Positions 7,650-16,379 are shown, counted from the stretch's first letter. The stretch: 64,000 bases of DNA from Dehalogenimonas sp. WBC-2 (GCA_001005265.1 CP011392.1:186001-250000), one strand, 5' to 3'. Numbers and translations: made by a program. The notes: generated from the letters alone by a model not told the origin.

Positions 7650-7919
7650 TTAGGCGGCCTTGTGGCGGATGACCAGCTGCCAGGTTACGGCCAGCAGGAT
7701 CAAGGCGGGCAGGCCGGTGATCAGAAGGAACATATTGGCGGCGGTGGGTTCAAGCTCAGCCTGAGAGCCGAAGTAATTCTGGATGGTGAAAAGAAGCAGG
7801 GCCAAGCCAATGATACCGATGATCCATTCGTACCATTTCATGCTGATCCCCTTGCCCTTCATGGCACTGACCAGCCAGATGAGCGCCGCGCCGATGATAA
7901 GACCGATTACCAACCACAT
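7650..7919 (-). CDS. rdhB: Reductive dehalogenase membrane anchor (RdhB), orphan
   Basis: An 89-residue hydrophobic protein with three predicted membrane helices (about residues 1-20, 29-47 and 60-84). The central WYEWIIGIIGLALLLFTIQN block, the following EPTAANMF and the GLPALILLAV helix match what I know of RdhB proteins, which anchor the catalytic corrinoid/iron-sulfur subunit RdhA to the outer face of the cytoplasmic membrane. RdhB is normally encoded directly after rdhA. Here the upstream gene is tgt and no rdhA is in the window. The gene has its own near-perfect promoter (7970-7998), an AGGAGG ribosome site and a terminator, so it looks like an expressed stand-alone unit rather than debris. 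Confidence 0.88.
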   Translation of the reverse strand: MWLVIGLIIGAALIWLVSAMKGKGISMKWYEWIIGIIGLALLLFTIQNYFGSQAELEPTAANMFLLITGLPALILLAVTWQLVIRHKAA

Positions 7920-7969
7920 AGTTCTGAGTCCTCCTTACTATTTCCTTATTATTCCCTAACTATTGGCTT

Positions 7970-7998
7970 ATTATAGGGGGCTTTTAGCCTGGTGTCAA
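7970..7998 (-). promoter_or_regulatory. Consensus sigma70 promoter of orphan rdhB
   Basis: Minus strand TTGACA (7998-7993), a 17-base spacer and TATAAT (7975-7970): both hexamers match the consensus exactly. Predicted start near 7963, leader about 44 bases with an AGGAGG site. Confidence 0.85.
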
Positions 7999-8084
7999 TA
8001 CCATGGTCTTAATAATTTATACGTAAAATCGTAATTGGCCTAAGTAATTTTCCTGAATTTATGAAAATAGATTCGTGATTGCCG

Positions 8085-9251
8085 CTAATTTTCAGCATGC
8101 CGTCCTTGCAGCCACTGCCTTTTTTGATTGAGACGCACTGTTTCATCGGTCGTCCGGTATTCCGATAGAAAGTTACGGCTAAAATCATCATACCGTTCGT
8201 TGATAATGGCGCGACGGATATCGGCCATTAAAGTAAACATAAAGCTTAGGTTATGAAGTGTCGCTAATCGATAAGCCAGGAGCTCTTTAGCCCGGAACAG
8301 GTGATGGACGTAACCGGCTGAAAAGCGGGAGCAGGTGTAACAACCGCAACCATCTTCTATCGGGTTTTTATCTCCTTCATAGCGGGCGTTGACGATATCG
8401 ATACGGCCATGACGGGTAAAGAGTGCGCCGTTTCTGGCTACCCGGGTCGGTAGCGCTGAATCGAACATATCAATACCGGCGCCTACACCCCGCACGACAT
8501 CCTCCGGGGAGCCGACGCCCATGAGGTAGCGGGGTTTATCAATGGGCAGTATCGCCGTAGTTTCGGCGGTGATCTCGATGGTCTGATCTTTGCTTTCGCC
8601 AATAGCCAGCCCACCGATGGCGTAACCGGGGAATTCTTCCGCTACCAGCCCCTGTGCTGAACGTCGCCGGAGGTCGGCATGCAACCCTCCCTGGACGATG
8701 GGGAAAAGCGCCTGGTCATCCCGTGTTTTAGCCTTCAGGCATCTAACCGCCCAGGAGTGGGTTCGAGCTACTGCGGCTGCAATGACATCGTGTGAGCCTT
8801 CCACCGGCGGGCATTCATCCAATGCCATGATTATATCCGCCCCAAATGATTCCTGGTATTTGATGGCCAACTCGGGGCTGAAGAAGTGTTCTGAACCGTC
8901 GATGTGAGAACGGAAGGTAACGCCCTCGTCGCTCATTTTTCGCAAGGGCGACAGGGAAAATACCTGATATCCGCCCGAGTCCGTGAGCATAGCCCCATCC
9001 CAATTCATGAACTTATGTAATCCGCCGTAACTCTCGACCACTTTAGTGCCCGGCCGCAGGTAAAGATGATAATTGTTGGCCAGGATGATTTTATAGCCAA
9101 TATCTCTGACTTCATCCGGGGTTAACGTCTTGATCGTAGCTTGGGAGCCTACCGGCATGAAACACGGCGTCTCAATATTCGCATGCGGCGTGTGTAGTAC
9201 TCCGGCTCGTGCAGTTGCGGGTTTTATCAAATCGAAGGAAAATACGGTCAT
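8085..9251 (-). CDS. tgt: tRNA-guanine transglycosylase
   Basis: A 388-residue enzyme that swaps the wobble guanine (G34) of tRNAs with GUN anticodons for preQ1, a step of queuosine synthesis. Catalytic landmarks: DSGGYQVFSL (general base Asp), the nucleophile segment MFDSALPTRVARNG, and the zinc site C-x-C-x2-C...H (CGCYTCSRF, then YVHHLF). The open frame continues 91 residues upstream to 9524, but that extension overlaps the HPP gene antiparallel in frame and reads as low-complexity noise. The ATG at 9251 (MTVFSFDL) gives the normal family length. It lies 8 bases after the HPP gene and closes the alaS-ruvX-HPP-tgt operon. Confidence 0.95.
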   Translation of the reverse strand: MTVFSFDLIKPATARAGVLHTPHANIETPCFMPVGSQATIKTLTPDEVRDIGYKIILANNYHLYLRPGTKVVESYGGLHKFMNWDGAMLTDSGGYQVFSLSPLRKMSDEGVTFRSHIDGSEHFFSPELAIKYQESFGADIIMALDECPPVEGSHDVIAAAVARTHSWAVRCLKAKTRDDQALFPIVQGGLHADLRRRSAQGLVAEEFPGYAIGGLAIGESKDQTIEITAETTAILPIDKPRYLMGVGSPEDVVRGVGAGIDMFDSALPTRVARNGALFTRHGRIDIVNARYEGDKNPIEDGCGCYTCSRFSAGYVHHLFRAKELLAYRLATLHNLSFMFTLMADIRRAIINERYDDFSRNFLSEYRTTDETVRLNQKRQWLQGRHAEN

Positions 9252-9259
9252 AAGACTCC

Positions 9260-9760
9260 CTAAAAAAGGTCTACCAGGTAGCGCCGCAACATGCGGCGTA
9301 CGATGGCCAGTGCTATTGTAAAGATAATGATCGCCGGGACCGCCGATGAGTCTCCGTTGTATATCAATATCCCCAGCGCCGTGGCTGCTGCCGGTGGGTG
9401 TTCGGTGCTGGTTATGGCCATTAAAAACATGGATATAGCTACTGCCAGGGCATATACAAAAACCGTGATGGCCAGAGGGGAGTTTGCAGAGATAAGATTT
9501 GAATTGTATAAAGCCAGATAACACAGGCTACCGACGATAATACCGATCAGGTGTCCGCCGATCAGCCGGCGTGGTTGAGCAGTAACGGAATGGGGCATAG
9601 TAAACACAATGAAGGTGGAGGCTCCCAGGGCAGCAACTATCACTGCCTGAGTCAGACTTTCAATAAAGAACAGGATAATAAATAATGCGACCAGCGCAAG
9701 GAGGCTCTGGACTATGTACGGTCTGGGATTCTTTTTAAAATGAGGATCAATCAGTTCCAT
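9260..9760 (-). CDS. HPP family integral membrane protein
   Basis: A 166-residue protein with about five predicted membrane helices and the defining EHPPAAATAL motif near residue 119. HPP proteins have been linked to nitrite transport in plants and cyanobacteria; their role in anaerobic bacteria is unknown. The N terminus (DPHFKKNPRPYIVQ) is cytosolic. It sits between ruvX (6 bases) and tgt (8 bases) on the minus strand, so it shares their transcript, though no functional link to them is evident. Confidence 0.85.
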   Translation of the reverse strand: MELIDPHFKKNPRPYIVQSLLALVALFIILFFIESLTQAVIVAALGASTFIVFTMPHSVTAQPRRLIGGHLIGIIVGSLCYLALYNSNLISANSPLAITVFVYALAVAISMFLMAITSTEHPPAAATALGILIYNGDSSAVPAIIIFTIALAIVRRMLRRYLVDLF

Positions 9761-9766
9761 AAAAAA

Positions 9767-10207
9767 TTAAATTCTGCCAGGGCGGTTCTCGTCCAACCAA
9801 TCCTGAAGTATCACCGCCGCGGCCACGGCATCATCCCTTTCTGTTGAAAAGAACCCCTTCTTTGCCTTCTTGCGGTTAACCTTCATGATCTCTTTTGCTC
9901 CTGCTGTCGAAAACCGTTCGTCCTGAAAAAGCACGGGGGCATCAGTTAGCGATGCCAGCCGTTGGGCGAATTTTTGGACGCGTTCGGCCTGGGTGCCGAC
10001 AACGCCGGTGAGCAACCTGGGTAATCCGACTACCACTTTGTTAGCCTGATGATCTTTGATTAACCGTACAACTGATTCGGCATCCGTCAGTTCGTCGCAG
10101 CGTTCCAGGATTTTTATCGGCTTGGCAATGATGCCCATCGGGTCAGAAAGAGCCACCCCAACCCATTTATCGCCGACATCCAAACCGATAATACGTTCAA
10201 GCACCAT
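9767..10207 (-). CDS. ruvX: Putative pre-16S rRNA nuclease / Holliday junction resolvase YqgF
   Basis: A 146-residue RNase H-fold protein of the YqgF family. Visible family features are GLDVGDKWVGVALSD (first catalytic Asp), VVGLPRLL, FQDERFST (Glu) and the terminal Asp in DDAVAAAVILQ. In E. coli YqgF is needed for 5' end maturation of 16S rRNA; a resolvase role has also been proposed. It is encoded 3 bases after alaS, an arrangement common in many bacteria (alaS-yqgF), which supports the call. The start is ATG 10207, with GTG 10204 as the alternative. Confidence 0.93.
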   Translation of the reverse strand: MVLERIIGLDVGDKWVGVALSDPMGIIAKPIKILERCDELTDAESVVRLIKDHQANKVVVGLPRLLTGVVGTQAERVQKFAQRLASLTDAPVLFQDERFSTAGAKEIMKVNRKKAKKGFFSTERDDAVAAAVILQDWLDENRPGRI

Positions 10208-10210
10208 TCC

Positions 10211-13200
10211 CTACCTGATGAACTCGCTGACAGCATCCAGGGCTTCCCGTAGTTTATCTTTGTCCCGGCCGCCGCCCTGCGCCATATTCGGTTTGCCACC
10301 GCCGCCGCCGCCGGCTATTTGAGATAACTTTTTGATAATATTGCCGGCGTGGTAACCCTTGTTTACCATATCCGAAGTTACCATAGCTAAAAATATTGGT
10401 TTATCGTTCCAAATCGAACCAAGAGCAATTACAGACGGACCGAGGTCTTCCCTTAAGCTATCAGCTGCAATACGAAGTGTTTCAATATCTGAATTCGGTA
10501 TTTCTGCAGTAAACAGTTTTCCACCTTCGATGATTCTGATGGAGGATTCGCGGGATTCCCATGGCATACTACCTGATACCATAGCTATTTGAACCATATT
10601 ATCTTTGGTCGCAACCACGGTAATCTGACGATCGATACTAAAATTAGGAGACATTTTAATACTGGTCACTGTTGCATCGGGATATAATTCTCCGAAAGAT
10701 GGTTCACCAAGTCTAACTAACCTGATAGTGGCAAGCGACTCGTTTAGGATAAAAACATCCTTCGATGTAGCAGCAACGATTATATATGCTCCACCGACCA
10801 TCGCAACATCTAATGAAACTATTTTTGCCGGTGCGATTCCGATTATTGTAAACGTGTTACCGTTATCAATAGATTTAAGCACGCTTTCATCAATTGAGAT
10901 ATAAATGACATTTGACTCAACAGGGGAAGTGGCTATTGAACTCAATGTGCCCGCGACCGGCAATTCAACCCACTCCAATCCGTTATTAATTGATTTTGTA
11001 AACCTGGATTTACCATGTTCGTCGACGAAAACAGTATAAGTAGTGCCATCAATAGCATCTGCACGCAATGCCCTTTGGGTGGGAATCATGCTCCATTGAG
11101 TGGTTCCTGCCTTTGAAACGAGACGAGAAGCTTTTATTCTTGCTATCTCTTTCTGAAATATATTCAGTTGATTCTTATCATGGTCGATCTCAGTCTGGAG
11201 ATGTTCAATCTTGTCGTTGAACACCTTGGCCTGTTGCCGGATATAGTATTCGGTGCTACGGCCGGTAACGGCTTCGATCCGCCTGAGTCCGGCACCGACG
11301 CTGGATTCACTGACGATTTTGAAAAGCCCGATCTCACCGGTTGCTTTAATATGGGTACCGCCGCATAGTTCGGCGGACACCGGTTTATCTATGCCGATGG
11401 CTAATACTCTGACCGTCTCCCCGTATTTTTCACCGAAAAGTGCGGTGACCCCTGTTTTAAGAGCATCCTGATAACCGGTTTCTGTCGTGTTTACCGGGTG
11501 ATTTTCACGAATACGCTCATTAACGATATCTTCGACTTTGAGAAGCTCTTCCTGAGTTACCGCTTTGAGGTGGGAGAAATCAAACCTTAATCTGTCGGCG
11601 GCGACGACTGAGCCCCGCTGCTGCACATGCTCTCCAAGCACTTCACGCAACGCAGCCTGGAGCAGATGAGTAGCGGTATGGTTTCTGGCAATGTCATAGC
11701 GGCGGGTAACATCGACATTAGCTAACGCCTCATCTCCGATGCGGATGATGCCGCGGCTGACATACCCTTGGTGCAGTGTTACGCCCGGGCTTAACGGCAG
11801 GGCATTGGTCACTACAAAAGTGTTGTCGCCGACGATGATTGCTCCGGTGTCGCCTGCCTGACCGCCCATCTCAGCATAGAAAGCCGTTTTATCCAGGATA
11901 AGACCACCCTGTTCACCCTCGCTAAGAGAATCTGCCTGTGAATTATTCTTGATTATGCCGTCAACGGTACCGTATTGAGACAGAGTGTCGTAACCGGTAA
12001 AACAGGTTGGGCTGAAATCATGGGCGCCATGCGTTTCCTTATTAAGGACGAATTTTGCACCGGCCCGAGCCTTTTCCCGCTGGCGCTCCATTTCAAAATT
12101 GAAACCTTCATTATCTACATCAAACCCATGTTGTGAGGCTATTTCTATAGTAAGATCCAGAGGGAAACCATAGGTATCGTATAACTTGAACGCCTGCTCT
12201 CCGGTTACCTTGCGCTGTAACTGGCTCTCTTCTCCGGCCATCATGTCTTCCAGCAACTGCATGCCGGTGAATAGAGTTTCGGCAAATCTGGATTCCTCCC
12301 TTGATACCAGTTCGACAATGAACTCGCGGCGGGAGGTTAGTTCGGGATAAACCTTGCCCATCTGCGTTATGACTGATTCTACCAGAGGAACCATGAAAGG
12401 CTGTTTAAGGCCTAGCATGCGGCCGAAAAGCGCGGTTCTGCGCAGCAGGCGGCGTAACACATAACCCCGGCCTTCGTTGGAAGGGATGACGCCGTCGGCG
12501 ATGAGGAAGGTGATGCCGCGGGAATGTTCGGCGATGATGCGCATTGCCCGGTCAGTTTCATCGCCTTGCCCATAATTACAACCTGATACATCAGCAACTT
12601 TATCCAGCAGGTAATCAAAACGGTCGGTTTTATAGACGGTGGATTTGCCCTGCATTATTGCCGTCAGCCGTTCAAGACCCATGCCGGTGTCAATGTTGGG
12701 GCGGGGCAGCGGGGTGCGGGTTCCGGCGGTGTCCTGGTTGAACTGCATAAAAACCAGGTTCCAGATCTCGCAGAACCGGCCGCACTTGCAGGCCGGCCCG
12801 CATGTCACTTCGCCGCAACCGGCTTCTTCACCGAAATCGTAGTGAATCTCTGAACAGGGACCGCAAGGACCGGAATCCCCGGCCGGACCCCAGAAGTTAT
12901 CCTTTTCGCCCAGCCGAACGATGCGTTCCGCAGGCACGCCCTTATCCTGCCAGAACCTGATGGCCTCATCGTCGTCAAGATAAACAGTAACCCAAAGGCG
13001 TTCCCTGGGCATTTTGAGCCGCTCGGTGACGAACTCCCAGGCGAAATCGATAGCCTCTTTTTTGAAGTAATCGCCGACTGAAAAATTTCCCAGCATCTCG
13101 AAGAAAGTAAGATGAGAAGAATCACCGACCGAATCGATATCTGTAGTGCGGAAGCATTTCTGGGTTGTAGTCAGACGTTTAGCCGGTGGTTTTTCCTTTC

Positions 13201-13357
13201 CCAGGAAATAAGGTTTGAACTGTACCATCCCAGCTGTCGTCAGTAACAGCGTCGGGTCGCCATGCGGTATTAAAGAAGCCGAGGGCATTATTTTATGCCC
13301 TTTCTCCGCGAAATAATTGAGAAAAAGCTGACGTAACTGGTCACCGGTCATGGGCAT
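10211..13357 (-). CDS. alaS: Alanyl-tRNA synthetase with an inserted Asp-box domain
   Basis: A 1048-residue protein; bacterial AlaRS is usually about 870-880. Residues 1-460 are the class II aminoacylation core (motif 2 around FRTTDIDSVG; motif 3 GMGLERL). Residues 555-700 carry the editing site with the HTATHLL zinc motif and the CGGTH motif (665-669). The coiled coil (705-745) and C-Ala domain (942-1048, including GGGGGGKPNMAQGGG) follow. Between the coiled coil and C-Ala, residues about 751-941 are foreign to the family and described separately. No stop codon or frameshift interrupts either junction, and all catalytic and editing motifs are intact, so the enzyme is probably active. Transcription starts from a strong promoter at 13395-13423, and ruvX, HPP and tgt follow in the same direction. 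Confidence 0.95.
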   Translation of the reverse strand: MPMTGDQLRQLFLNYFAEKGHKIMPSASLIPHGDPTLLLTTAGMVQFKPYFLGKEKPPAKRLTTTQKCFRTTDIDSVGDSSHLTFFEMLGNFSVGDYFKKEAIDFAWEFVTERLKMPRERLWVTVYLDDDEAIRFWQDKGVPAERIVRLGEKDNFWGPAGDSGPCGPCSEIHYDFGEEAGCGEVTCGPACKCGRFCEIWNLVFMQFNQDTAGTRTPLPRPNIDTGMGLERLTAIMQGKSTVYKTDRFDYLLDKVADVSGCNYGQGDETDRAMRIIAEHSRGITFLIADGVIPSNEGRGYVLRRLLRRTALFGRMLGLKQPFMVPLVESVITQMGKVYPELTSRREFIVELVSREESRFAETLFTGMQLLEDMMAGEESQLQRKVTGEQAFKLYDTYGFPLDLTIEIASQHGFDVDNEGFNFEMERQREKARAGAKFVLNKETHGAHDFSPTCFTGYDTLSQYGTVDGIIKNNSQADSLSEGEQGGLILDKTAFYAEMGGQAGDTGAIIVGDNTFVVTNALPLSPGVTLHQGYVSRGIIRIGDEALANVDVTRRYDIARNHTATHLLQAALREVLGEHVQQRGSVVAADRLRFDFSHLKAVTQEELLKVEDIVNERIRENHPVNTTETGYQDALKTGVTALFGEKYGETVRVLAIGIDKPVSAELCGGTHIKATGEIGLFKIVSESSVGAGLRRIEAVTGRSTEYYIRQQAKVFNDKIEHLQTEIDHDKNQLNIFQKEIARIKASRLVSKAGTTQWSMIPTQRALRADAIDGTTYTVFVDEHGKSRFTKSINNGLEWVELPVAGTLSSIATSPVESNVIYISIDESVLKSIDNGNTFTIIGIAPAKIVSLDVAMVGGAYIIVAATSKDVFILNESLATIRLVRLGEPSFGELYPDATVTSIKMSPNFSIDRQITVVATKDNMVQIAMVSGSMPWESRESSIRIIEGGKLFTAEIPNSDIETLRIAADSLREDLGPSVIALGSIWNDKPIFLAMVTSDMVNKGYHAGNIIKKLSQIAGGGGGGKPNMAQGGGRDKDKLREALDAVSEFIR
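10535..11107 (-). other. In-frame insertion inside AlaRS, Asp-box/BNR-like propeller segment
   Basis: Residues about 751-941 of AlaRS lie between SRLVSKA and IIEGGKLF, which are contiguous in normal AlaRS. The segment shows two Asp-box-like repeats, KSINNGLEW and KSIDNGNTF (S-x-D/N-x-G-x-x-W/F), each followed by beta-rich sequence such as SNVIYISIDESVLKS. This pattern is typical of BNR/sialidase-type beta-propellers found in large secreted surface proteins of Dehalococcoidia. The stretch is more AT-rich than the AlaRS sequence on either side. Boundaries are estimated to within a few codons. Confidence 0.75.
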
Positions 13358-13394
13358 AATAGTTCAGCACCTGTCGTAAGATTGATAAGATAAG

Positions 13395-13423
13395 ATTGTA
13401 GGCGAGGGGTATAGGTATGTCAA
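13395..13423 (-). promoter_or_regulatory. Promoter of the alaS-ruvX-HPP-tgt operon
   Basis: Minus strand TTGACA (13423-13418), a 17-base spacer and TACAAT (13400-13395). The leader to the alaS ATG is about 30 bases. Confidence 0.8.
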
Positions 13424-13511
13424 TTTAATGTAGCCGTGAATCACTAATTCCTAATATCCTTCGACTTCGCTCCCCGAGTACTCACTCAGGACACGTTTTT
13501 TACCATGACCC

Positions 13512-13733
13512 TTGATTATTCATAGAAAGATACCCTGTTCACCCACAATTCCGGCCTCCAGCGCCAGAATTTAGCAGTTGAAGGGGGTTGTTTTCAGTTG
13601 AAACAAATAAATCAAAGGAATCAAATACCCTTTTTAAGTACTAGATAATCAGAGAACATATGATATAGCACCAGTGAAGAGATTGTCAATGGGGTTTTGG
13701 TACTTTTTGAGGGTTTATTTTTTTGTCCCTGAA
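13512..13733 (-). repeat. Dispersed promoter-bearing repeat, copy C
   Basis: Minus-strand copy of the element at 2494-2700. On the minus strand it reads: AT-rich lead block, AGTACCAAAACCCCA, TTGACA (13689-13684), an 18-base spacer, TATCAT (13665-13660), TTCTCTG, then GTTGTTTT inverted repeats. The far end (CCGGCCTCCAGCGCCAGAA, TTGATTATTCATAGAAAG) matches the far end of copy F, so the full unit is nearly 300 bp and this copy has lost part of its middle. Confidence 0.75.
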
Positions 13734-13818
13734 AATAACATGTTTCTGACCTTTTGCATTTAAGCTGACTGCTTGCACGGAGAATTGTTTTTTGATTTTT
13801 GCTGATGTATTTTGAGAA

Positions 13819-13871
13819 AACAACCTCACATTGCTACGATTGAAATTTGCCGTCCCAAACGTGAGGTTGTT
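13819..13871. repeat. Inverted repeat, diverged relative of the GGTTGTT element
   Basis: AACAACCTCAC (13819-13829) and GTGAGGTTGTT (13861-13871) are perfect 11-bp inverted arms around a loop containing ACGATTGAAA, which is also found inside copies A, E and F. Together with copy C it fills the gene-free region 13424-14167; I see no gene in the rest of that region. Confidence 0.6.
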
Positions 13872-14167
13872 CTGTTGATTCAAATAGAAACAATTAAAAA
13901 TCCTTAAAAAACTGTTAATGCGGTTGAATGGGCGGCCAGTGGAACAACGGTATGCCCCTGGGAGCAATATGCTGTTAAATGAGCCTTTAAACATAGTGTA
14001 TATTATAGCACACCGTAGCCTCTAAAAAGGGCCAAAAGTGACAGTTTTGGAAAATAATTTTAAGGTACTAAGGGGACAGCGGTAATATAGAGCGAGCACT
14101 TCAGATGGCACCGCGATTTGCAGTCGATAGCGGGCTTATTATTTAATACCACCATCTTTTTGAGTTT

Positions 14168-14995
14168 TCAGCCTTGCTTGCCTTTAGCCGCCCAAGCTAC
14201 ATTGGCCTTCAACCAGCCTTCCGGAGTACCGGTATCGTGTCTGATACCTTCAAATTCACAGGCGAAAACCGGCTGGGTTTCAAGTATGATCCTGATGGCA
14301 TCGGTCAATTGGATTTCTCCGCTCCTTCCGGGTTTTGTGGCAGCAATAGCTTCAAATATCTCAGGCATCAGGATGTAGCGGCCAACAATCCCCAGGTTAG
14401 ACGGCACTTCTTCTGGTTTAGATTTTTCTACCAGACCTTTAACCCGATACACTCCCGGCGATATTGGTTCAGCATCAATGGTCCCATATTTATGTGTATC
14501 CTCGGGACAGCATTTCTCCACCAGGATGATATTGCCCGGATGCTTCTTATAAACTTCCAACATTTGTTTGAGTACCGGCATCTCTGAGTCCATAATATCG
14601 TCCGGCAGTATCACCGCGAACGGCTCATTCCCAACGGCTTCTTTCGCAGTCCCGACAGCGTGTCCCAACCCCAATGGCGCAGACTGATAGACGCTACTGA
14701 AGTGTGCCATTTTGGGCAGGTTACGAATTTTCTTCAGGCTATTTACATCTCCTCTGGCTACCAGGTAAGTTTCAAGCGCAGGTGCAACGCTGAAATAATC
14801 TATGATGGCCTCTTTGCCATGAGCGATGACAAAAACAATATCTTTGATACCCGAAGCGACTATTTCTTCCACGTTGTATTGGATGACCGGTTTAGACATC
14901 AGCGGCAGCATCTCTTTGGGGACGCTCTTGGTAATAGGCAGAAAGCGGGTACCGGCGCCAGCGGCTACGATAACGGCTTTTTTAATCTGGGTCAT
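14168..14995 (-). CDS. galU: UTP-glucose-1-phosphate uridylyltransferase
   Basis: A 275-residue nucleotidyltransferase making UDP-glucose from glucose-1-phosphate and UTP. It has the N-terminal signature AAGAGTRFLPITKSVPKEMLP (first part at residues 11-20), the FVIAHGKEAI strand, the LPDDIMDS metal-binding Asp region and GLVEKSKPEE. Its ATG overlaps the stop codon of the upstream ROK kinase gene (ATGA), so the pair is translationally coupled. Together they would channel glucose to glucose-6-phosphate and onward (via a mutase) to UDP-glucose for glycan or compatible-solute synthesis. The length is normal for the bacterial GalU family. Confidence 0.95.
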   Translation of the reverse strand: MTQIKKAVIVAAGAGTRFLPITKSVPKEMLPLMSKPVIQYNVEEIVASGIKDIVFVIAHGKEAIIDYFSVAPALETYLVARGDVNSLKKIRNLPKMAHFSSVYQSAPLGLGHAVGTAKEAVGNEPFAVILPDDIMDSEMPVLKQMLEVYKKHPGNIILVEKCCPEDTHKYGTIDAEPISPGVYRVKGLVEKSKPEEVPSNLGIVGRYILMPEIFEAIAATKPGRSGEIQLTDAIRIILETQPVFACEFEGIRHDTGTPEGWLKANVAWAAKGKQG

Positions 14996-15954
14996 AACCG
15001 GAGTTCCTCTCTGGCGTACAATCCGGCGCCAATAGCGCCAGCCTCATCGCCTAAAGCCGCCGGAACGATCTTTACCCGTGACGCCGGAAGCCTGAAAGCG
15101 TGTCCGGCCACGAATTGCCGAACGGGTTCAAATAGCATATCCCCGGTCTCACTCACCCCGCCACCAACAACGATCAATTCAGGATTGAACACGTTGACGA
15201 TATTCACGATACCTATTCCAAGCCGCCGCATCGCCTCATTGAAAACTTCAATTGCCAGCATGTCCCCCTGCCTTGCGGCTTCAGCCACATCTTCGGTTGT
15301 GATGATTCCATTATCGGAGAGTATCTTTACCAGGATTGACTGACGGCCTTTCCCAATCAAATTTGTGGCGTTGCGGGCGATGGCGGTACCAGACGCGTTC
15401 TGCTCAAGGCAACCGAATAAGCCGCATGAATCAGCCGGTCCGTTCAGGTCGATGCTGGTATGCCCGAATTCACCGGCACTGCCGTCAGCACCCTGGTAAA
15501 GCTTGCCATCGATAATTATACCCCCGCCCAGGCCGGTTGAGACAGTTAGAAATACCATGTTTTTGGTGCCGATTCCAGCCCCCAAACGGTGTTCAGCCAC
15601 AGCAGCCGAACTGGCGTCATTTATCAAAACCACAGGGAGACTGTATCGGCGGGCAAGAAGATCTTTGATCGGTACGCCGTTGGTTGCCATCAGATTCGGG
15701 GAGTTAGTTATGGTTCCTTGGGCTATATCGATAACACCGGCAGCAGCCAGGGCGATTGCTGCGGGGCGATCAGTGGCCAGATCTAAAACCCTGTCAATGG
15801 CGGCGTATAAATTACGCAGGATACTTTCGAGTCCACCGCCGCCTTCCGATCTGAGTTTTACCCGGTTTTGCAGATAGCCATCACCACCGACTATCCCGGC
15901 TAATACCTTGGTGCCTCCCAGGTCGGCGGCAAGAATGGGTGATAAATATTTCAT
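14992..15954 (-). CDS. ROK family sugar kinase (glucokinase-like)
   Basis: A 320-residue ROK kinase. The ATP phosphate-binding motif is ADLGGTKVLAGIV (residues 10-22), the catalytic Asp lies in LINDASSAAVAEH, and GTGLGGGIIIDG-type glycine loops (STGLGGGIIIDG) follow. The ROK zinc motif, usually C-x-C-G-x2-G-C-x-E after a His, is reduced to SCGLFGCLEQ, so one cysteine is missing. There is no N-terminal helix-turn-helix, so it is an enzyme rather than a NagC/XylR-type repressor. Substrate is most likely glucose, judging from coupling to galU by a 4-base overlap, but N-acetylglucosamine or mannose cannot be excluded from sequence alone. Confidence 0.88.
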   Translation of the reverse strand: MKYLSPILAADLGGTKVLAGIVGGDGYLQNRVKLRSEGGGGLESILRNLYAAIDRVLDLATDRPAAIALAAAGVIDIAQGTITNSPNLMATNGVPIKDLLARRYSLPVVLINDASSAAVAEHRLGAGIGTKNMVFLTVSTGLGGGIIIDGKLYQGADGSAGEFGHTSIDLNGPADSCGLFGCLEQNASGTAIARNATNLIGKGRQSILVKILSDNGIITTEDVAEAARQGDMLAIEVFNEAMRRLGIGIVNIVNVFNPELIVVGGGVSETGDMLFEPVRQFVAGHAFRLPASRVKIVPAALGDEAGAIGAGLYAREELRL

Positions 15955-16001
15955 CCGTTGAAATTATAAGTCCCGGCTTGGAGACGGCGCAAACAGCGCC
16001 G

Positions 16002-16379
16002 TCAGCTCGTGGCCTTGCGTATAATGGCGGAAAGTCTGGCCTCTGTCGCGTCGTCCAGCGCGGTGAAGAACCATGAGGATTCAAGAAGTTGGTGCGTCGC
16101 TCCCTCCTCGCGGGTGAAGTTTGCCTTGTCAGTGAGGCCGAATGTCATGTATTTATCGGCGCGGAAGAAGCAGATGACCGGGCTGTCCTTTGTCTTGGCG
16201 TACCCCGGCATGCCATACCACACCCTCGGCTGGAGCGCTGGTGCGCTGTGCAAGATAAGCGCGTGGAGGCGTTGGCCCATGGCGCGGTAGGGTTCCGGCA
16301 TGGCATCAATCTTTGCGAGCACCGCGGCCTCACCGCCAGTCTTATCCGTTGCTTTCTTAACTGCCTTCTCGTCTTGCAT
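16002..16379 (-). CDS. DUF1801 domain protein
   Basis: A 125-residue cytosolic protein of the DUF1801/YdhG family: MPEPYRAMGQRLHALIL, then RVWYGMPGYAKTKDSPVICFF and YMTFGLTDKANF, which match the family core (Y-G-M-P...FF-x-x-K-x-Y). The fold is related to frataxin-like and YjbR folds; function is not established. The N-terminal 15 residues are lysine-rich. It lies 47 bases upstream of the ROK gene on the same strand and may share its transcript. Confidence 0.8.
   Translation of the reverse strand: MQDEKAVKKATDKTGGEAAVLAKIDAMPEPYRAMGQRLHALILHSAPALQPRVWYGMPGYAKTKDSPVICFFRADKYMTFGLTDKANFTREEGATHQLLESSWFFTALDDATEARLSAIIRKATS

Noticed and set aside
9252-9524. 91-residue N-terminal extension of tgt
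   Set aside because: It overlaps the HPP gene on the same strand in another frame and adds nothing like Tgt; ATG 9251 gives the family length.
13424-14167. CRISPR-like array of GGTTGTT units
   Set aside because: The units are inverted, not direct, differ in spacing and have no spacers of constant length; they are parts of dispersed repeats.
14168-15343. Plus-strand frames of 137 and 227 residues over galU and the ROK gene
   Set aside because: Antisense shadows of two well-defined enzymes with coupled start/stop codons.
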